The notes under the pieces were generated by a model. The model worked only from the letters and a program-made list of their open reading frames with translations, had not been told where the DNA came from and ran no database searches. This document shows, one piece after another, positions 1-9,500 of a stretch of DNA of 64,000 nucleotides. The position numbers and the translations under genes were made by a program. The DNA is from Agrobacterium cavarae (lineage in GTDB: Bacteria > Pseudomonadota > Alphaproteobacteria > Rhizobiales > Rhizobiaceae), in contig NZ_SISF01000034.1 in assembly GCF_004310285.1 (NCBI RefSeq), positions 263,890 to 327,889 on the forward strand, written 5' to 3'. Every line of letters begins with the position of its first letter. Within the stretch, counting starts at the first letter, position 1.

Positions 1-1
1 C

Positions 2-718
2 GATTCGGATATCCAGATGCAGCTCGATGAATGCGTGGGGCTTCCTGCCGAGCGCAAGGAGATCGAACGCGCGATGGAAATGTCTTTGCGCTGGGCGGAA
101 CGCTGCCGGGTCGCATTTGGCGAGCAGCCGGGTAAGGCGATGTTCGGCATCGTTCAAGGTGGCGACCAGCCGGACCTGCGTATTCGCTCCGCCGAAGGGC
201 TGAAAGAGCTCGATCTCAAGGGCTATGCCGTGGGTGGTCTTGCGGTGGGCGAGCCACAGGACGTCATGCTTGCCATGCTCGATACGACGCTGCCGGTTCT
301 GCCGACGGAAAAGCCGCGCTACCTGATGGGCGTCGGCACGCCGGACGATATCTTGAAATCCGTGGCACGCGGCATCGACATGTTCGACTGCGTGATGCCG
401 ACCCGCTCCGGTCGTCATGGCCTTGCCTTTACCCGCAGAGGCAGGGTGAATATCCGCAACGCCCGCCACGCGGAAGACATGCGTCCGTTGGACGAGCAGT
501 CTAACTGCCCGGCATCGCGTGATTATTCGCGCGCCTATCTCCATCACCTGGTTCGGTCCAACGAAGCGCTGGGCGGCATGCTTCTGTCCTGGCACAATCT
601 CGCCTATTATCAGGAGTTGATGCAGGGGATTCGCAAATCGATCGAAGAAGGTCGCTTTCCGGATTTCTACGCGGAGACCATTGAAATGTGGGCGAAAGGC
701 GATATCGATCCGGTGTGA
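2..718 (+). CDS. tgt: Queuine tRNA-ribosyltransferase (3' part; start lies before the window)
   Basis: The last 238 codons of tRNA-guanine transglycosylase, which swaps G34 of GUN-anticodon tRNAs for the queuosine precursor preQ1 in the cytoplasm. The reading frame is already open at base 2. Visible family motifs are GIVQGG, GLAVGE, RYLMGVGTP, and MFDCVMPTRSGRHG, whose Asp is the catalytic nucleophile. Oddity: the C-terminal zinc site, normally C-x-C-x2-C plus a later His, reads S-N-C-P-A-S here (about 508-525), so only one of the three Cys and the His (in LLSWHN) remain. pabB follows 21 bases later on the same strand. The identity is secure; whether the enzyme binds zinc is open. Confidence 0.97.
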   Translation, partial: DSDIQMQLDECVGLPAERKEIERAMEMSLRWAERCRVAFGEQPGKAMFGIVQGGDQPDLRIRSAEGLKELDLKGYAVGGLAVGEPQDVMLAMLDTTLPVLPTEKPRYLMGVGTPDDILKSVARGIDMFDCVMPTRSGRHGLAFTRRGRVNIRNARHAEDMRPLDEQSNCPASRDYSRAYLHHLVRSNEALGGMLLSWHNLAYYQELMQGIRKSIEEGRFPDFYAETIEMWAKGDIDPV

Positions 719-739
719 CAACCATCATCGGATAGCTGA

Positions 740-1894
740 ATGCTAGATGCGCCTTACGTTCTTTTTCGTGACGATACGACCGGCACAGTGACGCTGTTTA
801 CGGAGCCGGAGGAGATTATCGTTGCGCATGAGGCCAGCGACGTCTTTCCAGCGCTTGAAAGAATGCAGGCCGCCAGAGCAAGCAGAAAATATTTAGCCGG
901 CTATATGTCCTATGAGGCAGGATACCTTTTCGAGCCCAAGCTAAGGCCTCTCGCAGAGCAAGATCGGGCTTGCCCGCTATTGTGCTTCGGTGTGTTTTCG
1001 TCACTATCCAGTGATACGCGTGCGGCATCCAAGCCATTGAAACTTATGGCGCCTGACGATTTTTTGAGCGACCTCACGGCGTCATGGGCCTTTGCCGACT
1101 ACGAGAAACGGTTCAATCGACTGCATCAGCATCTCCGCCAAGGAGATTGTTACCAGGCTAACCTTACCATGCCTGTCACTGGTCGGTGGCATGGCGATCC
1201 GCTTCTCGCCTTCTGGTCTCTGATCGAGCGACAGCCAGTCAAATACGGGGCGCTGGTTCATCTGGACGGCCCTATCATCCTGTCACGCTCGCCGGAACTC
1301 TTCTTCTCCGTCAATGCAGATGGCTGGATCGAGACCCATCCGATGAAGGGTACGGTCAAGCGCGGATCGTCGGCTGATGAGGACGCAGCGATCATTTCGG
1401 ATATGGGCAAGGACGAGAAGACGCTCGCTGAAAACCGCATGATCGTCGATCTGCTGCGCAACGACATTTCGCGGATCACAGAAGTCGGCAGTCTGAATGT
1501 GCCAAAGCTCTTCGAAATCGAGACCTATCCGACCGTGCACCAGATGGTCAGCCATGTGCGCGCAAAGCTCCTGCCGGACATGACTATCGCCGATATTTTT
1601 GCGGCACTCTTTCCGTGCGGCTCGGTGACGGGAGCACCAAAGATGCGGGCGATGGAGATATTGCATGACCTGGAGGTCGGGCCGCGCGACGTCTATTGCG
1701 GCGCGATTGGCATGATTTCACCAAAGGGTGACATGCGGTTTTCGGTCGCGATCCGCACTATCACCCTTTTCGACGATGGGCGCGCGACCTTCAATGTCGG
1801 CGGCGGGATTGTCTTCGATTCCACCGCGCAGTCCGAATATGACGAATGCCTTCTCAAGGCAAAGTTTGCGGCCGGCGACCGAAAGCTCGTCTAA
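740..1894 (+). CDS. pabB: Aminodeoxychorismate synthase component I
   Basis: 384 residues of the chorismate-binding enzyme family (PabB/TrpE/MenF). It should aminate chorismate to 4-amino-4-deoxychorismate, the first step toward p-aminobenzoate and folate. Visible hallmarks are a short N-terminal domain with GYMSYEAGYLFEP, then ETHPMKGTVKRG, LAENRMIVDLLRND, the catalytic-region GSVTGAPKMRAMEI, YCGAIGM and a C-terminal GGGIVFDS. The length matches the compact PabB type rather than the roughly 450-residue E. coli type. It starts 21 bases after tgt and is probably co-transcribed. No pabA or pabC partner is seen in the window. Anthranilate synthase is a less likely alternative. Confidence 0.9.
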   Translation: MLDAPYVLFRDDTTGTVTLFTEPEEIIVAHEASDVFPALERMQAARASRKYLAGYMSYEAGYLFEPKLRPLAEQDRACPLLCFGVFSSLSSDTRAASKPLKLMAPDDFLSDLTASWAFADYEKRFNRLHQHLRQGDCYQANLTMPVTGRWHGDPLLAFWSLIERQPVKYGALVHLDGPIILSRSPELFFSVNADGWIETHPMKGTVKRGSSADEDAAIISDMGKDEKTLAENRMIVDLLRNDISRITEVGSLNVPKLFEIETYPTVHQMVSHVRAKLLPDMTIADIFAALFPCGSVTGAPKMRAMEILHDLEVGPRDVYCGAIGMISPKGDMRFSVAIRTITLFDDGRATFNVGGGIVFDSTAQSEYDECLLKAKFAAGDRKLV

Positions 1895-1918
1895 GCCTGC
1901 CAACGGCATAAATCTCAG

Positions 1919-1936
1919 CCGTCATGCAAGTGTCAT
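1919..1936 (+). promoter_or_regulatory. Candidate PHO box (PhoB-binding site)
   Basis: Two 7-base direct repeats, CCGTCAT and GTGTCAT, are separated by the 4 bases GCAA, giving the 11-base periodicity of the PhoB consensus CTGTCAT-N4-CTGTCAT (12 of 14 positions match). The site lies about 120 bases before the start of the phytase-like gene, so phosphate-starvation control of that gene is a reasonable inference. Confidence 0.6.
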
Positions 1937-2058
1937 GGATCGATCTTAGAGACAGATGCCAGGGAGCAGGCTTCTTCACGAACCGGAACACGGTGCGCCC
2001 GCGCTACATGCTGTGTCGAAGACTTCGTCTTTCTTTGTTTTCTCAAGGATACCGTTCC

Positions 2059-3546
2059 ATGACATCACTCCGTTTCTCTGCCTCTCGCCGGCTTGCTGCC
2101 GCCCTGGCGGCATCGATCTTCATGTTTCCTGCTGCCGTGATGGCTGAAACCACCGCTGCTGCAAACGGCGTCAGCTACGCGAGCAAGGGCTTGGTCGCCG
2201 TTGGTCGTATTCCCGCCAGCCAGCGCGACAAGTTCGGCGAAACCTTTGGCTCCGGCTCGGGCATGGCGATCGATGTCACCAGCTGGAAGAAGGAAGGCGA
2301 TGGCTATCGCGGTTCTCTCTGGCTGCTGCCGGACCGTGGCTACAATGTCGAAGGAACGGCGGATTACAATGCCCGCATCAACAAGATCGACGTGACGCTG
2401 ATGCCCGCAACGGGCGGCGACGTGGCTGCGGACAAGCAGCAGACGGGTGTTCAGGCAACGCTTGCCGATACGCTGCTTTTGACCGATGAGCAGGGCAAGA
2501 ACATGACAGGCCTCGATCCTGAGGCCGGTACCCGTCCGGCGAGTGGCACGACGCCAGTGCTGCCTTTCGCGTCTACAGGCAAAGTCTCTCTCGATGCCGA
2601 GGCGGCGGTGCGTCTTGCGGACGGCTCGTTCCTCATCAGCGACGAGTACGGCCCCTATATCTATCACTTCTCTGCCGACGGTAAGATGATCTCGGCCACG
2701 CAGCCGCCAAAGGCGCTGCTGCCGATGCGCAAGGGTGAGATCAACTTCTCGTCCAACAATGTTGGCGAAGGTGGCAAGAAGCCCGATCCGAAGGACCCCG
2801 AAACCGGGCGCCAGAACAATCAGGGTCTGGAAGGCATGTCGCTGACCCCGGATGGCAAATACCTCATCGCCGTTCTGCAATCGGCAACCCGTCAGGATGG
2901 CGGCGATTCCTCGTCGACCCGCGATCACACCCGCGCACTGGTCTATGATGCGAGCGATGTCGATCACCTGAAGCTCGTGCATGAATATGTCGTGCCGCTG
3001 CCGAAGTTCGAGGGCAAGGACAAGAAGCTTGTCGCAGCACAGAGCGAGATCCTGGCTTTGTCGGACAAGGCATTCCTGATGCTGGCGCGCGACAGCAACA
3101 ATGGTCAGGGTATGAAGGGCGATACGTCGGTCTACCGCAGAATAGAACTCGTGGATCTCTCCGGCGCGACAGACATTGCCGGTGGCGAATTCGACGATGT
3201 GAAGCCGGTTGCGCCCAAGGGTGTTCTGGACAGCACCATCAAGCCAGCCGCTCTGCATGACTTCATCGATCTCAACGACGCCAAGGACCTTGCTCGCTTC
3301 GGCCTGCACAATGGCGCCCCGAACGACAAGAACAACCTGTCGGAAAAGTGGGAGGCTATGTCGATTGCAAGTGTCCTCGATGCTTCCGCACCGGATGACT
3401 ATTTCCTCTTCGTCGCCAATGACAACGACTTCCTGACACAGGACGGTTTCCAGGTTGGGAAGTCTTACAAGGCGGAAGGTGATGCGGATGTGGACACCAT
3501 GTTCCAGGTGTTCCGCGTGACGCTGCCAGGCGTTGCCAAGCGTTAA
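2059..3546 (+). CDS. Exported phytase-like esterase family protein
   Basis: 495 residues, with a signal peptide of about 29 residues (Arg-containing start, hydrophobic core, cleavage near VMA/ET). The body resembles the 'esterase-like activity of phytase' family (Pfam Phytase-like): a beta-propeller-type protein with segments such as GSGMAID, LLPDRGYN, ISDEYGPYIYHF, GLEGMSLTPDGKYL and FLFVANDNDF. The start at 2059 is chosen because AAGGA lies about 10 bases upstream and the signal peptide begins there; the frame is open further upstream but would run through the PHO box. It should act in the periplasm or outside the cell. Substrate is unknown; with the PHO box, a phosphoester is plausible. 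Confidence 0.8.
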   Translation: MTSLRFSASRRLAAALAASIFMFPAAVMAETTAAANGVSYASKGLVAVGRIPASQRDKFGETFGSGSGMAIDVTSWKKEGDGYRGSLWLLPDRGYNVEGTADYNARINKIDVTLMPATGGDVAADKQQTGVQATLADTLLLTDEQGKNMTGLDPEAGTRPASGTTPVLPFASTGKVSLDAEAAVRLADGSFLISDEYGPYIYHFSADGKMISATQPPKALLPMRKGEINFSSNNVGEGGKKPDPKDPETGRQNNQGLEGMSLTPDGKYLIAVLQSATRQDGGDSSSTRDHTRALVYDASDVDHLKLVHEYVVPLPKFEGKDKKLVAAQSEILALSDKAFLMLARDSNNGQGMKGDTSVYRRIELVDLSGATDIAGGEFDDVKPVAPKGVLDSTIKPAALHDFIDLNDAKDLARFGLHNGAPNDKNNLSEKWEAMSIASVLDASAPDDYFLFVANDNDFLTQDGFQVGKSYKAEGDADVDTMFQVFRVTLPGVAKR

Positions 3547-3600
3547 AGCGCCTTGCGTCCTAATGGACGCACAAAGAACGCTTTTCCTTTTTGAATCTAC
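3545..3600. repeat. Copy of a palindromic intergenic repeat (also at 48267)
   Basis: Starts one base after the TAA of the phytase-like gene. Inner stem TGCGTCC / TAAT / GGACGCA (3554-3571) sits inside outer arms AAAGCG and CGCTTT (3545-3550, 3579-3584), followed by AATCTACGCA. The same framework (AAAGCGCC.TGCGTC ... GGACGCAC ... CTTTT ... AATCTACGC) recurs at 48267-48325, so this is an interspersed repeat rather than a gene-specific structure. Confidence 0.6.
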
Positions 3601-3610
3601 GCATAAAAAG

Positions 3611-3643
3611 AGCCGCGCCGAAAACATTCGGCGCGGCTTTTTT
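3611..3643 (+). terminator. Rho-independent terminator between convergent genes
   Basis: Perfect 11-base stem AGCCGCGCCGA / loop AAACAT / TCGGCGCGGCT followed by a run of T. It closes the phytase-like gene. The left flank is A-rich (AAAAAG), so it may also work for the opposing gene that ends at 3651. Confidence 0.85.
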
Positions 3644-3650
3644 ACGCATA

Positions 3651-3917
3651 TCAATCGTCGTCGATCTCTTCGAAGTCCTGCGTGCCGGACGTCGTGGAAT
3701 GAAACACGGGCACGAAGAGGCGCATATAGACGAGCCTGACGCTCCAGCCCTGTTCCAGAGCGTCTGCCCAGGCTTGCTTGCGACCGGGCTTTTTGAAGCC
3801 TTTTGCGATCGCCTTCTTCTCGCTCTTGGCGAAGGTCTTCGGTTGAAGAATGTTTTCAGGCGAACACAGGGCAAAGCCCTTCTGGAAGGCCGGTGGCGGG
3901 TTGGGTGTGATTGTCAT
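3651..3917 (-). CDS. Conserved-looking small hypothetical protein downstream of recG
   Basis: 88 residues, not recognised as a named family. The sequence is basic in its first two thirds (KTFAKSEKKAIAKGFKKPGRK), with a WADALEQGW segment, and ends in an acidic tail (EEIDDD). No signal peptide or membrane span is seen. It begins 7 bases after the recG stop on the same strand, so it is probably the last gene of a recG transcript ending at the terminator at 3611. The ribosome-binding site is weak, which suggests translational coupling. Overlapping frames on the other strand look less protein-like. Confidence 0.6.
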   Translation of the reverse strand: MTITPNPPPAFQKGFALCSPENILQPKTFAKSEKKAIAKGFKKPGRKQAWADALEQGWSVRLVYMRLFVPVFHSTTSGTQDFEEIDDD

Positions 3918-3924
3918 GAGTGTA

Positions 3925-6030
3925 TCAGCCTGCGTGGAGGAAGCGGATGGCTTCGTCCCTGCGATGGAGATAAAGCAGGGTTCTGAGGTTCTTGCCGCGC
4001 TCGCTCACAAGCTCGGCGTCTTTTTCTATCATATAGGCTGCATCCTTGCGGGCGATCTCCAGCAGATCGGCGTGCGCCTCGAGGCTCGCTATGCGAAAGC
4101 CCGGCGTGCCGGATTGGCGGGTGCCGAGGAGTTCTCCTTCGCCGCGCAGCTTCAGATCCTCTTCGGCAATCAGGAAGCCGTCCTCGCTATCGCGCAGGAT
4201 GGAAAGCCGGGCCTTGCCGTTCTCGCTGAGTGGACCCTTATACAGCAATATGCAGGTAGAGGCCTCGTCGCCACGGCCGACGCGACCGCGCAGCTGATGA
4301 AGCTGGGCAAGGCCGAAGCGTTCGGCGTGCTCGATGACCATGATCGTGGCATCCGGCACATCCACGCCCACTTCGACGACAGTGGTTGCCACAAGCAAGC
4401 GTGTTTCGCCGCTTTTGAAGGCGAGCATCGCCGCATCCTTTTCAGGCCCGCTCATCCGCCCGTGGATGAGGCCGATATTGGCGCGCAAGGATTGTGACAG
4501 CACCGCATGTCGTTCCTCTGCCGACATGAGATCCGATTCCTCCGATTCCTCGACCAGAGGGCAAATCCAGTAGGCCTTCTTGCCCTCCGCCAAAGCGCTG
4601 CGCAGCCGGTCGACGATGTCACCGATCCGCTCATTGGGAATGGTCACCGTCTGGATCGGCTTTCGGCCTGCGGGCTTTTCCGTCAGCTTGGAGACATCCA
4701 TGTCGCCGAAGGCGGCAAGAACCAGCGTGCGGGGAATGGGCGTTGCCGTCATCACCAGCATATGCGGTGTGATGCCCTTGGCGGTGAGACGAAGGCGTTG
4801 ATGCACGCCGAAGCGATGTTGTTCATCCACGACGGCGAGGACGAGGTTCTTATAGGACACGCTGTCCTGAAACAGGGCGTGGGTGCCGATGACGATCTGC
4901 GCCTCTCCCGAGGCAATCCGCTCTTCGATCTCGCGGCGCTCCTTGCCTTTGGTTCTGCCCGTCAGAACCTCGCAGGAGATGCCAGCGGCGGCGGCGTACT
5001 TCGTCATCGTCGCAAAATGCTGGCGCGCCAGAATTTCAGTCGGCGCCATCAACACCGCTTGTCCGCCGGCTTCCACAGCGGTTGCCATCGCCATCAGGGC
5101 CACCAGCGTCTTGCCCGCACCGACATCGCCCTGGAGAAGGCGGAGCATGCGGTCTTCGCCTGCCATGTCGGTCAGAATATCCTTCACCGCAGCGCTCTGG
5201 CTTGCAGTGAGCGAAAAGGGCAGGCCCGCGAGAATGCGCGCTGCATAATCTCCCTTGGCGCGGATCGGCTGACCAGCGACCTTCCGCAGCCTCTGGCGGA
5301 CCAGCGACAGCGAAAGCTGTCCCGCCAGGAACTCGTCATAGGCAAGCCTGCGGCGGGCAGGGGCCTGCGGATCGATGTCGACAGCGTCGCGTGGGTCGTG
5401 CAATTCGCGGAAGGCATCGGCCACATGCGGGAAGCTCTGGCGTGTGGCAAGCGTCTCGTCGATCCATTCGCAAAAGACCGGCAGGCGCTGCAACGCGGTA
5501 TCGATGGAACGCTTCAATATCTTGGGCGAAAGACCGGCCGTCATCGGATAGACGGCTTCGACCAGCGGCAGATTATCGGCCTCCGAGACCTTCACCATGA
5601 AATCCGGATGAACCATGGAGGCGCGACCGTTGAACCAGTCGATCTTGCCGCTGACCATCACCTCTTCATCGACAGGAAGCGCTTTTGACAGCCAGTCGCC
5701 GCGCGCGCGGAAGAAGGTCAGCGCCAGTTCGCCTGTCTCGTCATGCAGGAAGACACGATAGGGTGCCGAGCGATTGCCGGGCGGCGCAGGCTGGTGCCGG
5801 TCGATACGTCCCTGAATGGTGACAATGGCGCCCTGCGGCGCAAGCGCAATACCCGGGCGGTTACGCCGGTCGATGATATTGGACGGCGCATGAAACAGCA
5901 GATCGATGACGCGCGTGTCTTCGGCATTCTCCCGGCCCAAAAGTTTCGCCAACAGATCGGCAAGCTTCGGCCCGACGCCGGCAAGCGAAGAGACTGTGGC
6001 AAAGAGGGGATCGAGTATGGCGGGACGCAT
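3925..6030 (-). CDS. recG: ATP-dependent DNA helicase RecG
   Basis: 701 residues from the start chosen at 6030 (MRPAILDPLFA); an in-frame ATG 12 codons earlier is possible but the shorter start matches the family. RecG remodels stalled replication forks and Holliday junctions. Seen in order: N-terminal wedge/OB region with SSLAGVGPKLADLL, Walker A GDVGAGKT near residue 300, DEQH box near 401, TATPIPRTL, and motif VI region QLRGRVGRG, then the C-terminal TRG-type segment GEGELLGTRQSG. It is divergent from sdhE-mfd across about 190 bases and is followed by the small gene at 3651. Confidence 0.97.
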   Translation of the reverse strand: MRPAILDPLFATVSSLAGVGPKLADLLAKLLGRENAEDTRVIDLLFHAPSNIIDRRNRPGIALAPQGAIVTIQGRIDRHQPAPPGNRSAPYRVFLHDETGELALTFFRARGDWLSKALPVDEEVMVSGKIDWFNGRASMVHPDFMVKVSEADNLPLVEAVYPMTAGLSPKILKRSIDTALQRLPVFCEWIDETLATRQSFPHVADAFRELHDPRDAVDIDPQAPARRRLAYDEFLAGQLSLSLVRQRLRKVAGQPIRAKGDYAARILAGLPFSLTASQSAAVKDILTDMAGEDRMLRLLQGDVGAGKTLVALMAMATAVEAGGQAVLMAPTEILARQHFATMTKYAAAAGISCEVLTGRTKGKERREIEERIASGEAQIVIGTHALFQDSVSYKNLVLAVVDEQHRFGVHQRLRLTAKGITPHMLVMTATPIPRTLVLAAFGDMDVSKLTEKPAGRKPIQTVTIPNERIGDIVDRLRSALAEGKKAYWICPLVEESEESDLMSAEERHAVLSQSLRANIGLIHGRMSGPEKDAAMLAFKSGETRLLVATTVVEVGVDVPDATIMVIEHAERFGLAQLHQLRGRVGRGDEASTCILLYKGPLSENGKARLSILRDSEDGFLIAEEDLKLRGEGELLGTRQSGTPGFRIASLEAHADLLEIARKDAAYMIEKDAELVSERGKNLRTLLYLHRRDEAIRFLHAG

Positions 6031-6181
6031 GGGCTGCAAAATCGGGGAAGGCTGTCCCCATTGCAATAGCGCGACACCGATAAAGCGCGTTTATCACCGG
6101 CAGTTTTTATGCCCTGTGCCGCATATTTGCACAAATAGCGGTTCCCAAGCGTTCCTGTCCTGTTCTATAGGAGAACGAAAA

Positions 6182-6196
6182 TCAACAATTTGTTGA
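6182..6196. promoter_or_regulatory. Palindrome in the recG / sdhE-mfd divergent control region
   Basis: TCAACAA-T-TTGTTGA is a perfect 7+1+7 palindrome in an AT-rich patch, followed by a third half-like CCAACAA at 6201-6207. It sits 25 bases before the sdhE start, a position suited to an operator. No regulator is identified. Confidence 0.35.
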
Positions 6197-6220
6197 ATTT
6201 CCAACAAACAGGTGACTGCG

Positions 6221-6532
6221 ATGACTGGACTGGTGCGCACGAGTGCCGACCTCGAACCGAGACGCCGGCGGATTCTCTATCGCTGTTGGCACCGCGGCAT
6301 TCGCGAAATGGATCTGGTTCTGGGCCAGTTCGCCGAAGACAATATCGCCGATCTTTCCGATGCGGAACTCGACGAGCTCGAAGTGATCATGGCTGAGGAG
6401 GATAACGACCTCGTCAAGATGGTGACGGGCGCTCTGCCGATCCCTGAAAAATTCCAGACGCCTCTCTTCATGAAAATCGCCTCTTATCGCCCGGACTTCG
6501 ATCCGGTCACATCCGAGACAACGAAAGCCTGA
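6221..6532 (+). CDS. sdhE: Succinate dehydrogenase assembly factor SdhE (FAD assembly)
   Basis: 103 residues of the SdhE/DUF339 (Sdh5) family, small cytoplasmic proteins that help attach FAD covalently to the SdhA flavoprotein. The family RGxxE motif is visible as HRGIREMD near the N-terminus, followed by the helical core FAEDNIADLSDAELDELE. The ATG at 6221 has AGGTG 6 bases upstream; a GTG three codons earlier is an alternative. The stop is 3 bases before the mfd ATG, so the two genes are very likely translationally coupled. Confidence 0.88.
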   Translation: MTGLVRTSADLEPRRRRILYRCWHRGIREMDLVLGQFAEDNIADLSDAELDELEVIMAEEDNDLVKMVTGALPIPEKFQTPLFMKIASYRPDFDPVTSETTKA

Positions 6533-6535
6533 TTT

Positions 6536-9500
6536 ATGATCGCCGGGATTGATGTGAAGCTGGTGGCATCGGCCGATACGCCGCTGACCATTGGAAATGT
6601 GCCTTCCGGAGTGGAGGCGCTTCTCCTGGCAGATATGGCGCGCGGCGGAACATCCGTTGCCTATGTCGTATCGGACGGACACCGCGTTGCAGATCTCGAG
6701 CAGATTCTTGGGTTCGTGGCCCCGGACATTCCGGTTCTGACACTGCCCGCGTGGGACTGCCTTCCCTATGACCGCGTGTCCCCGAGTGCGGATACTTCCG
6801 CCCGCCGGCTGGCGGCGCTTTCCGGCCTCATCCAGCATCAAAAGAAGCCGCATCCGGCCATCGTGCTCGTCACCGTCAATGCGATGTTGCAAAAGATGGC
6901 GCCGCGCGATGTCATCGAAAGCCTCGCCTTTTCCGCCAAGCCGGGCAACCAGATCCGCATGGAAGAGATCGCCGCGCGTCTGGAGCGTAACGGTTTCGAC
7001 CGTGTCGCGACGGTCCGCGAGGTCGGCGAATTTGCCGTGCGCGGCGGTATTCTCGATGTCTTCGTTCCCGGTACCGAAGAGCCAGTGCGTCTCGATTTCT
7101 TCGGCGATACGCTGGAGAGCATTCGCACTTTCGATCCCGCCAGCCAGCGCACCATAGGACAGGCCCGCTCGCTCGATCTCAGTCCGATGAGCGAAGTGAC
7201 GCTGACGCCGGATACGATCAGCCGCTTCCGCAAGAATTACCTTTCACTCTTCGGTGCCGCCACCAGGGACGATTCACTCTATCAGGCTGTCTCGGAAGGC
7301 CGGCGTTATGCCGGCATGGAGCATTGGCTGCCGCTCTTCTACGACAAGCTGGAAACCGCATTCGACTATCTGCAAGGCTTCCGCATCGTCACCGATCACA
7401 ACGCGCGCGAGGCGGCTGTCGAGCGCTCCAAGCTCGTGCATGATTACTTCGAGGCGCGACGCAATTCCGGCCAGACAAAGGGTGCCACGCAGGGCGCGCC
7501 TTACAAGCCGGTGTCACCCAGCCAACTCTATCTCGGCGGCAAGAGCTTCGATGAGGCGCTGAACGCCGTCAATGCCGTGCGCCTGACGCCCTTCAATGAG
7601 CAGGACTCCAACGACAGGCCAGTGGCCACTCTCGATGCGCATGTGGGTCCCCGCTGGGCAAAGCCTCCGGCGGAGGGTGGCAGCGAAGACCGCGTCAATG
7701 TCTTTGATCTGGCAGTCAAACACATTGCCGAGCGTCGGTCCAAGGGCTGGAAGGTTCTGATCACCGGTTGGTCGGAAGGTTCACTGGACCGCCTCTTACA
7801 GGTTCTGAACGAGCACGGGCTTGAAAAAATCAAGCCGATCTCGTCATTGAAGGAGATCGAAAAGCTCGGCAAGGGCGAGGCGGCATCGGCGGTTCTCAGC
7901 CTCGAAGCCGGTTTTGAGACGACCCTCGGCACTAGCAATCTCGCCATTATCGGCGAACAGGATATTCTCGGCGACCGAATGGTGCGCCGCTCCAAGCGCC
8001 GCAAGCGCGGTGCCGACTTCATCTCCGAAGTCGCGGGACTCGATGAAGGGTCACTCGTCGTTCATGCCGAGCATGGTATCGGTCGCTTCGTCGGGCTCCG
8101 CACCATCGAGGCAGCCGGTGCTCCGCGTGACTGCCTTGAACTGCATTACGCCGACGATGCCAAGCTGTTCCTGCCGGTCGAAAACATCGATCTTCTGTCC
8201 CGCTATGGCTCGGATGCGGCGGAAGCCCAGCTTGACAAGCTTGGCGGCGGCGCATGGCAGATGCGCAAGGCGAAGCTCAAGAAACGCCTCCTCGATATGG
8301 CAGGCGATCTCATTCGGATTGCTGCCGCTCGTCTCGTGCGCCACGCGCCGGTTTTGACAGCACCCGATGGCCTCTACGACGAGTTTGCCGCGCGCTTCCC
8401 CTATGAGGAAACCGAAGACCAGATGAATGCCATCGACTCGATCCGAGACGATCTTGGCGCCTGCCGGCCCATGGATCGCCTGATCTGCGGTGATGTGGGC
8501 TTCGGCAAGACGGAAGTGGCGCTTCGCGCGGCCTTCCTTGCGGCCATGAATGGTGTTCAGGTGGCCGTCGTCGTGCCGACAACGCTTCTGGCACGTCAGC
8601 ATTTCCGCACCTTCTCAGAGCGTTTCCGCGGGCTTCCGATCCGCGTGCAGCAGGCGTCACGCCTCGTCGGCGCCAAGGAGCTCAATCTCGTCAAGAAGGA
8701 GGTGGCGGAAGGCAAGACCGATATCGTCGTCGGCACGCATGCGCTTCTGGGGCAGGGGATCACCTTTGCCAATCTCGGCCTTCTGATCATCGATGAAGAG
8801 CAGCATTTCGGCGTCAAGCACAAGGAGCGGCTGAAGGAGTTGAAGAGCGATGTTCACGTTCTGACACTATCCGCAACGCCTATCCCACGCACCTTGCAAT
8901 TGGCGATGACCGGTGTGCGCGAACTGTCGCTGATCACCACGCCGCCGGTCGATCGCATGGCGGTGCGCACCTTCATTTCGCCTTTCGATCCACTTGTCAT
9001 CCGCGAAACTTTGATGCGCGAGCATTATCGCGGCGGGCAGAGCTTCTATGTCTGCCCGCGTCTGGCCGATCTGGCGGACATTCAAGCCTTCCTGCAGTCC
9101 GACGTGCCGGAACTGAAGGTTGCGGTTGCCCATGGGCAGATGCCGGCGGGGGAATTGGAAGACATCATGAACGCCTTCTATGACGGCAAATATGATGTTC
9201 TTCTCTCCACCACCATCGTCGAATCCGGCCTCGATGTACCGACCGCCAATACGCTGATCGTGCACCGCGCGGACATGTTCGGTCTTGCACAGCTCTATCA
9301 GCTGCGTGGTCGTGTCGGGCGTTCCAAGGTTCGCGCCTTTGCGCTCTTCACGCTGCCGGTCAACAAGGTGCTGACGACGATGGCCGAGCGGCGGTTGAAG
9401 GTGCTGCAGTCTCTCGACACGCTCGGTGCCGGCTTCCAGCTTGCCAGCCACGATCTCGATATTCGCGGTGCCGGCAATCTGCTTGGCGAAGAGCAATCCG

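Noticed and set aside
1924-2058. N-terminal extension of the phytase-like protein
   Set aside because: It would start inside the PHO box and lacks a ribosome-binding site; the signal peptide begins at 2059.
2065-3654. A 529-codon open frame on the minus strand opposite the phytase-like gene
   Set aside because: Antisense shadow: the plus strand has a signal peptide, recognised family motifs and a terminator, while the minus-strand peptide has low-quality composition.
3591-3986. A 131-codon plus-strand frame overlapping the small gene after recG
   Set aside because: It crosses a strong terminator and overlaps recG; the minus-strand 88-codon frame fits the operon better.
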